A stretch of DNA of 64,000 bases. Origin: Lepidurus packardi (lineage: Eukaryota; Arthropoda; Branchiopoda; Notostraca; Triopsidae). The stretch is from the NCBI GenBank assembly GCA_023053545.1, contig JAKZAN010000006.1, positions 6,577,001 through 6,641,000 on the forward strand, written 5' to 3'. Positions 24,172 to 35,137 of the stretch are shown in pieces. A model generated the notes under the pieces. The model was not told the DNA's origin and did not search any database. It saw nothing but the letters and a program-made list of their open reading frames with translations. The stretch's first letter is position 1. Each line of letters begins with the position of its first letter. Both the position numbers and the translations under genes were made by a program.

Positions 24172-27100
24172 ATGAGGCTCGTCTGCAAGGCTCGATATTC
24201 ACAAGATTCGGTTGGTACGAGTGAAAGTCGTGGTGTACAATGCACACCCATGGCTTTTGTTTCTATTGCATGGAGTTATTTTGTTTTCCCTGCCAATTGG
24301 ATTGAGCATGACATGCACCAGATAATGTCAATTGGAGACGAGATTTATCGTACGTATAAGCACGCTCATGCATTCTTTAGCTTTTCAGAATTGCCTCGAT
24401 TTGTTGGTTGTGGAGATTTAGGTGTATTAAAGACCTTTGTGCATGGTGAAGATGCTTTTGGGTTTATATGGCCATGTACAACACGTTATTGGCATTGGTC
24501 TTTGGAAGATGCAGTGAAGCTTGCGGAACACTGTGTAGGAGTGCTTTTTATTAGTTGCTCATTTTGTACTAGTATCATGGAGCGTAGTGGAAGATATTTT
24601 GTTTTTGACTCGCATGCGCGTGATGAGTTTGGTCAGCGTTGCACAAGCGGTACTGCCGTCCTGTTAGAGTTTACTTTTGATGAACTGCTTGAGTATTTAC
24701 GGAGGATGTATGGTTTCAGTGGTAATCCACAGTATGATATTGTTCCTATTTGTTGTCATGAAATTCGGGGTGCACGACCGGATGATACGTTGACAACTGT
24801 AGATAAGTGCAGTCGGGTTGCATGTAATCATGTACGTGTCTCATCGGGTAATTGGACTGATCTGAATGCTATTAATATTAACCCACAATTAGTAGATGTT
24901 TCGACATCGAAATTTGATACCAAGAATAATTTGAATATTCTGAGAAAACGGAAATACGAAGTTGATGAGAGTTTAACAATAAAACATGCTAAAAAAAATA
25001 ACTCTGAAGTTTCATTAAAGTATCTTGAAGTAATGGAAGATTGTTCGAAAGATAGAAACGGTGTTTCTCCCTGCATTAATTTGGCCAAGGATCTCACAGA
25101 AACGTTACCACAGCCGTTTGCTCTGATCGTTGACGATTCAAAAGGTGATTCAAACATATCTGCATTTGATCATTCATTTTCAGGAGAAAAAGGACATGTA
25201 GAATTTGGACGCCACAAACCTGTCATTGAGAAAAAAGGTGAACATGACCAGTTTGTTTGCGAAACGTGCCAACGAACTTTTCTTTCGCGCCGTGGTTTGA
25301 GCAGACATTTAGCATTATGTAAAGCTGGTAATTCTAGTAAAAGGACTGACTGTGTTTCATGTCATCAGCATTTTTCTTCTGTTTACAACTTTAACAGACA
25401 TTTGCAAAGACGTAATTGCAATAAAGGAATAGTTGACAGCAAAATGCCTGTGATCAGTAATGTGCAAGAGTTTACATGTGAACACTGCAGCCAGGCGTTA
25501 TTTTCTTCATTTAATTTACGCAGACATTTGTGTGTGTGTCCCGTTCTTTTCTCTAGTCCGTCTGTACAAGAGGTGATCAAAAGTTCGAATAACCGAACTA
25601 CCAAGAATAATACTAAAGGCGAGCAGACAAGACAGGAGGGTTATCTAGAATTTAGTGTTGGTCAATCTAAGCTCCCGAGAACTACGAATTTAATGGTAAA
25701 CAATATTGAAAGTACTTGTAATTCTTCCTCTGGTAGCCAGACTAAAAATTTATTGTGCCAAGGTTGCGGTGTAGTCTTTGTTCGAGAACGAGTATTTCGA
25801 AAACATGTACGTAATTGTCGGTTTTTATCTTTCGGTGTCACACATTTAAAGTGCAACGATTGTAACGTACAGTTTGAAAGCGGAGACAATTTTACCAGAC
25901 ATTTGGTTTTATGCAAAGGTGTTGATTACGCGGAGAACTTCTATTCTCCTAGAAAATGTGACCAGTCTGTGCCCCTCAGCATTGTTTTCCTGCTCTTGCG
26001 TTACGCAACAGCTAGAGGCTTACATAACAATGAACTTGCGGATATAGACATGATTGGAAATATCCGAAAAGTAGGCATAATTGTATACAACTTATTTGCT
26101 AATAACAATGTTCGGATATCTGTTGACAACTTTCCTAGTAAATTTTGCATTCCTAACATCGGATTGTCTTACACGTATTTCTCAAAGGTATTGTGCACAA
26201 CTGTTTCGCCTTCACAATTTAGTACCTATTTCAGTCTTTCGTTGCGCGAGGGTACTTATTTCGTTATACAATATAGGAGTTATTGCATTGCCGTCTGCAG
26301 AACAGAAGATAACGTTTTAAGCATATTTTGTAGTCACAATAGCACGCGTAGTTGTGGATCTTATTGCACGTCGTACGATAGGTGTGCCGTAATTAGGAAC
26401 AGTACAGTAGCTGAATTTCCGAGTATAATACATGAATGTTTCATAGGATGGAACGATTCGAATGAATTTACGATATATTCACTAGTTTTAGCTGTGACTC
26501 CCTGCAGAATCGAAAACTGTTGTTTCCTAGCACTGGATTGTATTGTTGACGCTAAAAGGGGATGCCTCAGTTGCTTTTCTAATGAAATCATATGTAGTTG
26601 TTCGCATGAAGGGCACCCTGAGGTCTTTTGTCATAGAAATCAAAGAACCATTGACCGTACTCGGAAGGATCTTGACTACCACAATACACTAAAATGTTTC
26701 GATACGGTTTCAATAGACAGTCGCGCGACAGAAACTTGCACGACAACAGAGACTAAAACTGAATCCGTAGATAAAGTCATGCGAAAACTGAAAAATTTAC
26801 TTGCTGAGGGAGCCGATTTTGTTTGTGGTTGTTGCTGTCAGCTATTTTTTAGACGCACTTTATGTACAGTAGAAATGTTGCGGAAAAACGTAGAACCGTT
26901 AACTGGCAAGGAAGGTCATCGTGCAAGAAATTTATTTGAAAAATGTTTCACTTCGGTATATAAACAATATGTTTGCAGAACTTGTTATAAGTATATAAAA
27001 AAAGGCGAAGTACCTCCAGTATCTGTATTAAACCAAGTTTCTTTCCCGGAAAGACCGGACGAGCTTACAGTTTTAAATGATATGGAAAGAAGGCTAGTGT

Positions 27101-30100
27101 CTCCCCGTCTCATGTTCTTAAAATTGCAGCCACAACGCCAGGGTGGGCAATCGAAACTGAAGGGAAATGTAATTAATATACCTCATGACATAGACGAAAC
27201 TATAACCGAATTACCTCGCACGTTTCGTGACTTCGAGACAATAAAAGTTGCTCTAAAAAGAAAACTAGAATATACTCGCCCTGAATTTGTGGAAACTGTA
27301 CGTCCAAATCTAGTTCGTTACGCAGCAGAGTTGTTGGTAAGACGCCCATTATTTATTGAACATGGTATTTCTTTGGCAGAAAACTGGCAGTTTGTAGCGG
27401 AAGAAGAATTGCCGCACATAAGTGCGGAAGAATGCGTAATTGACGGTAGATCAGTGCAACATGAAGATGATAAGAACACTACGTTATCACAAAACGAATT
27501 GTGTGACGGTAGTAGTGACCAAGAGGATTCTGAAGACATTGCTAGAGTAAACATGGATACTGTATTACTAAATGAAAACTTTCTTCACGGTGAGGGTGAC
27601 GATGTAATTCATTCCATAGCACCCGGAGAAAACAAAAGACCATTCGGTGTGCTTACTGATAAATACTGTGAAGAGCTGGGGTTTCCGCATATTTTCTGCG
27701 GATATGCCAGGCCCGTGTATGTTAAGAAAGACTCTAGACTAGCATCGTTGGATAATATTGATTGCAATATTGCATTACAAGGGCGCCGTTATCGTTGTCG
27801 ACCGGTCTCCTATAGTTCTCTTTGCAAGGCCGAGTTACAGAATGTTGACCGTCGTGTTGCTCAAGACGAGGTTAATATTTTCTTCAAACTCAAGAAGATA
27901 CAGATTAAAAAGATAGTGGACACTATGCGTTTCGCAACACGTATTGTCAAAGGAAAGGATAGAAAACCGGGTACCACATTTAATGCTAAAATGTTTAAAA
28001 ATCCAGAAATTTTGCACTCACTACAATTCGATGGAGGTTTTAATTTCTTAAGATGCGTCCGTGGATCACCTCCCTATTACCAGCGTATGTGTCATGATTT
28101 ATTTGCCATGATACGTCAAGTTGGCCCACCGGCTTTTTTTCTCAGCTTTTCAGCCGCTGAAACTAGATGGTTAGAACTCTTACGCATATTAGGAAGAACA
28201 GTTGATGGTCGTTCTTATACGAAGGAAGAGCTTCTCTCGTTAACTTGGTTGGATAAGTGTCGTTTATTGAAAGACAGTGTTACCTGTGCTAGGTATTTTA
28301 ACTACCGTGTAGATATACTATTACAATTTTTACGAAACTCTACGGAACCAGTCGGTAAACTTAAAGATTATGCAATTCGCGTGGAATTTCAACAGCGCGG
28401 GTCTCCTCACATACATATGTTCGTGTGGTGTCATAATCAGCCGTGCCCCACTGATTTTCAAGACGAATTGTCGTACGAGGAAAGCTTAATCCGTTTTGTT
28501 GATTGCTACGTCACGTGCGAATTATCTGGCGCTTCAGCATCTATAGCAAAAGAAGTACAGAAACACAAGCATTCCTTTACATGTAAAGGAAAAGGTAAAA
28601 ATAACAAATGTCGCTTTGGATTTCCGAAACCTCCACTGCCATATACAATGATTTTAAAGCCATTGGATTCTGCAGAGCCGAAAGTTAAGTTACAGCAATA
28701 CAGAGTTGCATGGAAAAAAGTAGAAGAAATCATGAAACTACCCAGTGAAAACTTAACCACTTTCTCCGAATTTTTAAGCAAATGCGGATTTAATTTAGAA
28801 ACCTATGTTGGTGCTTTACGATCACGTATTCCAAAGAAAACACTATTTCTGAAGCGTGCCCCCCATGAATGTATGATAAATGCTTTTAATCCATTACTTC
28901 TCCTGTTTTGGAATGCGAATATGGATATACAGTACGTTGACGATGCTTACGCTGCTGCCTCCTATATTGCGAGCTACATGACCAAGTCTCAGAGAGGAAT
29001 GAGTGAGACTCTTCGTAACGTAGTGCAAGAGGTACGCGACGGCAATTTTAGTATCAGAGAAAAATTCAGGATGTTGGGCAATAAATTTCTGAACTCATCA
29101 GAAGTAGGTGTACAAGAAGCTGTTTTCTTAATTCTACAATTACCGCTGCGAAAGTTTAGCAGATCTGTCATCTTTGTAAATACGTGCGAACCTGAGGAAA
29201 GAGTCGTACTCACAAAACCTTTCGCAGTTATAGAGAAGATGAACGATGATAATGAAAACGTAATTAGTGAAAACTTCTTCGACAGATATTCTAGGAGACC
29301 TGAACACCTCAGTGATATTAGCTTGGCAGAATATTTAACTAAATACACACATGCATATGTAAAAAATTATTCGCCTGTGATCGGTAATGACGGTTATTGT
29401 CTAGAACAGGCTGAATTTTCAGATGATATGACAAGTGATAATGAATTCGAAGACTATTCAAAAAATTGCGAGAAATCTGACAAAAACTCGCAATACACAG
29501 TTAGAACGAAACAACGCATCCTACGCTTTATGAATTATCGTCGTGAGGGTAACCCCGAGAAATATTACCACACGAAACTGATGTTATATTGGCCATGGCG
29601 AGACCACAAAGAACTGAAAGACCAAAAAACCTACGAAGCGAAGTATTTTCAGAATAACGTGTTCCGTCGTGTACTAAAAGAGCGCGACATCTATGAACCT
29701 TACAGTTCTACTGTTGACGATATTTTAGAGAAACCTCTCCACGAGTTTTTTGATCGTAACTATTTCAGCCATATAGACTCGGAAGACGAAGAAGTAACGC
29801 AAGAGCAAGAAAATGCCCCTAATCAAATGTACGATCCCGAGTATAACTGTATGCCAATTCCAGATATAGGAAGAGACTTACCGACTTGCAGCGTTGATGA
29901 TGCGGGACTAGGGAAGGCAGTAAGGGTAATAGAACATTACGGATTACAAGACGAAGAGTATTACAGTTTAATGCGTAGTCTTAATGTAGAACAACGATTA
30001 TTTGTTTTAGATCTGTTATTTATGCATAAAACAAAAACTGGAAGCTATTGCAGATACCTAAGCGGTGGAGCGGGGACTGGAAAAAGTGTGGTTGTTCGAG

Positions 30101-32139
30101 CTATTAACGCGTGCTTAACACGGTACTATAATAAGGCTCCTAACTCGAATCCTGATACAAAGAAAGTTGTAATAGTAGCTTACACAGGCAAAGCAGCATT
30201 CAGTGTAGGCGGATCAACAATACACAGCACGTTTCATATTCCAGCTGGCAAAATGTTTGATGCTAACAATTCTTTTTTGTCCCTAAATTCACAAGTTCGC
30301 TCCCAATTAGCCATATTATTCCGTGACGTACAGCTTTTTATAATAGACGAAGTTTCCATGGTTGGAATAAATATGCTTTATTATATTGATTTCCGTTTGA
30401 AAGAAATATTTGGCTGTTCCCGAATATTTGGAGGCAAATCAATATTATGTGTCGGTGATCTCTTTCAGCTACCACCTACAAAGGCCCAGCCTATTTTCAA
30501 ATATTCAAATACAGGGGCACGTTGCTTAGCCCAACATCTGTGGATAGACAACTTTAAAATTTATGAACTACAACAAATTATGCGACAAAAAGAAGACTTA
30601 AAGTTCGCCGAGCTACTGAACCGTCTACGTGAAGGAAAACATACAAAGGAAGATACTTCCTTATTGCGTAGCCGAATTTCTCCGAAGCCCCCTCCACATA
30701 TACAACGGATTAGTTACCGAAATAACGACGTTGACTGCTACAACCAAAAAGAATGGGAAAATGCGCAAAATGATAAAATTTTAATAGTTAGTAATGATAT
30801 GCCCATAAAAGGCTGTAAGGGTATCGATACAAATTCTTTATTAAAGAAGTTACCTAATAAAACTACTAGTAGTAACAGTATTCGTTATTTATTCATAGCA
30901 ATTGATTTGCCTTTTGAGTATAATATTAACTCTGACGTTAGTGATGGTATGGCGAATGGATCCGAATGTACAATTAGAAGATTACCACAAAATTTACCAC
31001 CTCTAGGTAAAGACAATGTTGACGCGAATTTTAAGCACACGTGTCCTATATTACATTGTTCGAAACAGGCTCCCATTTGGGTAGAATTTAAAGACAGTTC
31101 TGTGGGTAAGCATTGCCGTGACAAATATCTACAATTATACCAACAAGACTGCACAGTTTCAAAACAATGGACACCTGTATTCCCTGTAACTTGTAGATAC
31201 ACGTTCCTTAGAACAGAATTCGAGCGACTCCAGTACCCGTTAAGACCTAATAGCTCAAAAACAATTCATCGTGCTCAAGGACAAACGATGGAGCAGGTGG
31301 TTGTTAACTTGGCTCACGCAACATGCAACATGCATTACGTAGCGATCAGCAGAGCCAAACGACTTGATGGCCTTTACATTGAAGATCTTAATGAATCCGG
31401 TATTAAAGTGTCTTCCGACATAAAAAATGAAGTGGATCGTCTCCGAAGCAATCCTCAAAAACTCACACTGGAGGACGTAAGATCTGTTGTTCTATCTGAA
31501 ACAAAAATCGTGGCGTTCCTAAACGTCGTCTCATTACGAAAACACATTCCCGACATTCTATGTGATCCTTTCATCGCAATGACCGCTATATTTGCCATGT
31601 GTGAAACTCGTTTATGCACAACTGATAGAGACAACGACTATAACTTACCAGACTTCCAGTTACACCGTATGGATTTCGCTACAACTCACCAGGGTAATTC
31701 ACCTTATGGAATCGTTATTTATTCCAAACTTACTGGAATTTTTACTCGTCTGTGTTCCAACAAATACCTTGAAGTAGCTACCTATCATGTTAAGGAATTA
31801 CGATTAGCAGTATACGTATTATATAGACATCATGGGCACAATATAGAAAAGTTGTACGACGCACTGGAGCAACTCGTACGAGACGTTGACAGCTCCTTTG
31901 AAAGAATTATACTTATGGGCGATTTTAATGTCAATATGCATACTCACACTACATACGCTGCCAAAATTGCCGACATACTCAAACCCCTGACTCTAAGACA
32001 GCATATTACTTCCTATACAACCGACTATTCATCAACGTTGGATCATATTTACTCTAACTTACACAATCCTAAAACTGGTGTGTATGAAACATACTATTCA
32101 GATCACAAAATTATTCACATTCAATTACCTGATACTTAA
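24172..32139 (+). CDS. Helitron polyprotein: protease-like modules, Zn fingers, HUH Rep, Pif1 helicase, EEP endonuclease
   Basis: This 2,655-aa intronless ORF encodes the rolling-circle transposase. Residues about 15-215 form a cysteine-protease-like module (SRGVQC24TPMA, FVFD146SH148ARD; OTU/C76-like deubiquitinase pattern). Residues 363-581 carry five C-x2-C...H-x3-4-C fingers. Residues about 595-780 form a second, degenerate copy of the protease module with Ser599 replacing the Cys and His721 kept. Residues about 880-1030 match the Cys-rich DUF6570-type region (CRTCYKYIKKGEVPP, RLVSPRLMF). The Rep domain has the HUH motif H1413-I-H1415 and two tyrosines Y1598 and Y1602 (SYIASYMTK). The Pif1-type helicase has Walker A GGAGTGKS (1965-1972), Walker B IIDEVSMV (D2059, E2060), CVGDLFQLPP and YVAISRAK. 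The C-terminal EEP nuclease has MCETRL, MGDFNVN (D2584), TLDHIYSN and YYSDHK. All catalytic motifs appear intact. Confidence 0.93.
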   Translation: MRLVCKARYSQDSVGTSESRGVQCTPMAFVSIAWSYFVFPANWIEHDMHQIMSIGDEIYRTYKHAHAFFSFSELPRFVGCGDLGVLKTFVHGEDAFGFIWPCTTRYWHWSLEDAVKLAEHCVGVLFISCSFCTSIMERSGRYFVFDSHARDEFGQRCTSGTAVLLEFTFDELLEYLRRMYGFSGNPQYDIVPICCHEIRGARPDDTLTTVDKCSRVACNHVRVSSGNWTDLNAININPQLVDVSTSKFDTKNNLNILRKRKYEVDESLTIKHAKKNNSEVSLKYLEVMEDCSKDRNGVSPCINLAKDLTETLPQPFALIVDDSKGDSNISAFDHSFSGEKGHVEFGRHKPVIEKKGEHDQFVCETCQRTFLSRRGLSRHLALCKAGNSSKRTDCVSCHQHFSSVYNFNRHLQRRNCNKGIVDSKMPVISNVQEFTCEHCSQALFSSFNLRRHLCVCPVLFSSPSVQEVIKSSNNRTTKNNTKGEQTRQEGYLEFSVGQSKLPRTTNLMVNNIESTCNSSSGSQTKNLLCQGCGVVFVRERVFRKHVRNCRFLSFGVTHLKCNDCNVQFESGDNFTRHLVLCKGVDYAENFYSPRKCDQSVPLSIVFLLLRYATARGLHNNELADIDMIGNIRKVGIIVYNLFANNNVRISVDNFPSKFCIPNIGLSYTYFSKVLCTTVSPSQFSTYFSLSLREGTYFVIQYRSYCIAVCRTEDNVLSIFCSHNSTRSCGSYCTSYDRCAVIRNSTVAEFPSIIHECFIGWNDSNEFTIYSLVLAVTPCRIENCCFLALDCIVDAKRGCLSCFSNEIICSCSHEGHPEVFCHRNQRTIDRTRKDLDYHNTLKCFDTVSIDSRATETCTTTETKTESVDKVMRKLKNLLAEGADFVCGCCCQLFFRRTLCTVEMLRKNVEPLTGKEGHRARNLFEKCFTSVYKQYVCRTCYKYIKKGEVPPVSVLNQVSFPERPDELTVLNDMERRLVSPRLMFLKLQPQRQGGQSKLKGNVINIPHDIDETITELPRTFRDFETIKVALKRKLEYTRPEFVETVRPNLVRYAAELLVRRPLFIEHGISLAENWQFVAEEELPHISAEECVIDGRSVQHEDDKNTTLSQNELCDGSSDQEDSEDIARVNMDTVLLNENFLHGEGDDVIHSIAPGENKRPFGVLTDKYCEELGFPHIFCGYARPVYVKKDSRLASLDNIDCNIALQGRRYRCRPVSYSSLCKAELQNVDRRVAQDEVNIFFKLKKIQIKKIVDTMRFATRIVKGKDRKPGTTFNAKMFKNPEILHSLQFDGGFNFLRCVRGSPPYYQRMCHDLFAMIRQVGPPAFFLSFSAAETRWLELLRILGRTVDGRSYTKEELLSLTWLDKCRLLKDSVTCARYFNYRVDILLQFLRNSTEPVGKLKDYAIRVEFQQRGSPHIHMFVWCHNQPCPTDFQDELSYEESLIRFVDCYVTCELSGASASIAKEVQKHKHSFTCKGKGKNNKCRFGFPKPPLPYTMILKPLDSAEPKVKLQQYRVAWKKVEEIMKLPSENLTTFSEFLSKCGFNLETYVGALRSRIPKKTLFLKRAPHECMINAFNPLLLLFWNANMDIQYVDDAYAAASYIASYMTKSQRGMSETLRNVVQEVRDGNFSIREKFRMLGNKFLNSSEVGVQEAVFLILQLPLRKFSRSVIFVNTCEPEERVVLTKPFAVIEKMNDDNENVISENFFDRYSRRPEHLSDISLAEYLTKYTHAYVKNYSPVIGNDGYCLEQAEFSDDMTSDNEFEDYSKNCEKSDKNSQYTVRTKQRILRFMNYRREGNPEKYYHTKLMLYWPWRDHKELKDQKTYEAKYFQNNVFRRVLKERDIYEPYSSTVDDILEKPLHEFFDRNYFSHIDSEDEEVTQEQENAPNQMYDPEYNCMPIPDIGRDLPTCSVDDAGLGKAVRVIEHYGLQDEEYYSLMRSLNVEQRLFVLDLLFMHKTKTGSYCRYLSGGAGTGKSVVVRAINACLTRYYNKAPNSNPDTKKVVIVAYTGKAAFSVGGSTIHSTFHIPAGKMFDANNSFLSLNSQVRSQLAILFRDVQLFIIDEVSMVGINMLYYIDFRLKEIFGCSRIFGGKSILCVGDLFQLPPTKAQPIFKYSNTGARCLAQHLWIDNFKIYELQQIMRQKEDLKFAELLNRLREGKHTKEDTSLLRSRISPKPPPHIQRISYRNNDVDCYNQKEWENAQNDKILIVSNDMPIKGCKGIDTNSLLKKLPNKTTSSNSIRYLFIAIDLPFEYNINSDVSDGMANGSECTIRRLPQNLPPLGKDNVDANFKHTCPILHCSKQAPIWVEFKDSSVGKHCRDKYLQLYQQDCTVSKQWTPVFPVTCRYTFLRTEFERLQYPLRPNSSKTIHRAQGQTMEQVVVNLAHATCNMHYVAISRAKRLDGLYIEDLNESGIKVSSDIKNEVDRLRSNPQKLTLEDVRSVVLSETKIVAFLNVVSLRKHIPDILCDPFIAMTAIFAMCETRLCTTDRDNDYNLPDFQLHRMDFATTHQGNSPYGIVIYSKLTGIFTRLCSNKYLEVATYHVKELRLAVYVLYRHHGHNIEKLYDALEQLVRDVDSSFERIILMGDFNVNMHTHTTYAAKIADILKPLTLRQHITSYTTDYSSTLDHIYSNLHNPKTGVYETYYSDHKIIHIQLPDT

Positions 32140-35137
32140 CCTCAAACTGCCAAGGACTTACACATGCATTATCAATCATATAAGAAGATGAAACATGGAC
32201 GTACAAATTTAATTTATAAAATAATAAGTTTAAATATAAATATATTTTATGTAAACGAATGTTATGCAAGCACACGAAAACGTTTTAGAACAAAATAAAC
32301 GATCAGCTGTATTTCATTCCCACAAATAAACAGTTGCTTAATCACTCCTCTATATAACTCGGCGCTATAACTATACTGCCGCTTAACTTCTTTCTCCAGC
32401 ACATTGACAACTCAACTCAGCTCCAACTCAACCGACTATCGCTTTCCACCTTCTCTTATTAACTCTTTCTGACTGACCCTCTCTTTTTCCAACTAACCAC
32501 CACCAGAAAACAGTACAAAAAGGACCAATCCCCCCCCCCCCAACTCGAAACTCCTCCATCGCCGTCCCCACACAAAAATATGTGACGTATCTGTACGTAC
32601 ACATAACACGAAATAAGAACACACGACAAGAGAACATCTCTCAAAATATCTAAATTCATAATAATATTTCTATCCAGTACAGTATTACACTTATTGACAT
32701 TTAATCTGTCAAGTGAAATGCTTTTCATCGTAGTTTGCCCAAATACCATTCAATAAATGCTCCCTGTATATACCATACATAACACTTCCTGACATAGTAT
32801 ACAATACAAATTCGAAACACAGGAATCAATAACCCCGCAATTACATTCAGTACATTTCGCGCCTTCCCAACAATTATAGGCTACTTATACGCTCGTACCC
32901 ATTTTCCAACAATGGCATTTCGCTAAAAATTTCAAGACTTTTTAACCGGACCCTACTGCAGTTGGAAAACTGCAATAAATACAAGTAAGTATATATGACT
33001 TCTTATTCTTTCTAATTCTATTTTCTGAAGAAATTTACAAATTGACTCATTTTCAGGAGACTATTCCTTTTCATTATCTTTCTTTCACAACAGAATGCAA
33101 CAGTGCAGAGAGAACACAAACAATTTAGGACAACTGGAATATTTCTAGTTTATCAACATTCACCACTCCAAGTCCGCTTCTTTCTCATACGCGATGCTTA
33201 TATTTCTGTCAAATATGAAAACCGTAGATAACTTGCTGAACTGAGAAAAAAAATCACTTTCCTTCGTAATGTAAAAAGTGTGAAGAAAAGCTCCCAGCCC
33301 AGCATTGATAAACTACGGGAGAAGACTATCGACAAAAACTATGGTAAAATCATTAAGAACTTTTCTATTGAAAAATTTTTACGAGCTCCCTGAAAATCTT
33401 AATTCTAATTAGAATCAACGTTTACTTTCTCTCTAGGACTAATTACGCACTTTCCCATTACGCAAGTTCTACAAGCATGCATCGCTAACACAAACCGTTA
33501 CAACACCCAAACGTGCTATTTTATATCAACTTAACAAGATCAACAAACGTCCAACATTATCAACATCCTCACTTGGAGCAGCTACAACTGAGACCGTCAT
33601 TCTCTCTTACAAAAGAATGACTACTATATCCTGTCAATTATCACCGATAAGTAATTTCTCTCCATAAATCCTGTTCGAACTAAAATGCATGCTAACTTTG
33701 ACTCCCTTAGCGCTACATCGTAAAATCTTAACATAACTTCTTTCCAATCAAATCGCTTTCCTAAGTTTTTGTTAAGAGTATCATGCCACACTCTCCGTTA
33801 ACGAACTCCAATTTTTGCATGCTCTCTCCGGCTTTTTATCCTATCAAAATCCTATCTTCTCCAAGAAAACAATTATTTAAACATAATCTTATCCATAGAA
33901 AAAAAAGGCGCAACATCTACCTACACTTTCTGTGTCGTAAAGTACTCACGCAATTCCACAAAGAAGATACAAACCATCTACTACCGCTCATCCTCTACGG
34001 AAAGCGAACGTATCTGCGAACGTATATGTATAACGGATATCCAAACTTCCACGTTGTCGTTTCAATGCGATCGAGCGACACCTGCTCTTTTACATTTGAA
34101 TCCACGCTTTTCTTGGTTGTTTTTTCTGTTATTTCCGCCATTTTTATATAACCACACTAGGGGACCTTGATTATAGCATAGGATATTCGTTAAGAGATGC
34201 CATATTTTTTTTTTCTGTTCCAGTTGATTGGGAGTTTTGAACGGCAGCTTCTCGTTTCCTTTTACTTCTTTTTTTTACTTTTTACGTCTTTTCTCGTCAT
34301 TGGATTGTGTTATTTTCACGCAGGGTTTTTTACAGGTGGGAAAGTTTCTATATTCGTTTTATTGGGGAAAAATACCATCATCCGCAGAAAGTGCAAATGG
34401 ATCCAAGTAAAACCAAGCATATATCTTACTCACTTACAAAGCAAGATTATGTTTTTTCGGTGAAAATGGAAAACTCCAAGCATCGATTAAGGAAAATTGT
34501 ATCCAAAATTTTTGCAAACAAAGCAACGATCGTCGACATTTAACCCAAGTGCCATTTCTTAACTACGTCATCCCCCAACATGACGCCCTTAAAAAACAAA
34601 ACGAAAGAAACAACTCTAAAAGAACACTTTTAGGCCGCTAATAGTGGAAAGTGCAAGACATGGTACGCAAAAGAACGTGACCATCCTACCAAACTAATGA
34701 AATTTCAGAGCGTGCTTTGACACTCGAACTAAGGATGAAAATTTTACATGACTCTCATTAACTGGTTGTACCCTTTGGAACTTTTTTCTTTGCAAATTCA
34801 CCCTTTTCGTTAACAAAGGGAGGAGAGAACGACCTGATTATTGACTGAATCTTTTTCCCTAATGACTGACCTGAACTTTTGACCGGACCTGACTTTAGGA
34901 TGAATCTATTCTTCCAGACCTCAACTCTACGATCCAATCCGAGTATAAAAGACCTGACAAGGAACAACCAAGAACAGTCCAGTCACAATTCGCATACAGT
35001 ACCTTCGAAACAGCACCCTACTACTATAAGGCACACTGAAAAAAGTAAGTAACCATTCACTCTAAAAAAAGTACTTTAAAAAAAAACATTTACTTTTCTT
35101 AAAAAATAATGTATCGAACTTTTATAGAGATCAATCC
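32140..35137. other. Helitron internal non-coding stretch
   Basis: This 3-kb AT-rich region between the polyprotein and RPA genes has only short, low-complexity open frames. Visible marks are a poly-C run near 32530, and at the right end a TATA box and a leader intron for the RPA gene. Confidence 0.5.
34944..34950 (+). promoter_or_regulatory. TATA box of the Helitron RPA gene
   Basis: TATAAAA stands 188 bp upstream of the RPA start codon. A donor AAAAAA/GTAAGT at 35047 and an acceptor TTTATAG at 35121-35127 define an 81-nt leader intron, so the RPA gene probably has its own promoter. Confidence 0.55.

Noticed and set aside
33783..34151. 122-codon open frame inside the Helitron
   Set aside because: Low-complexity AT-rich sequence with no domain, no ATG context and no conserved motif.
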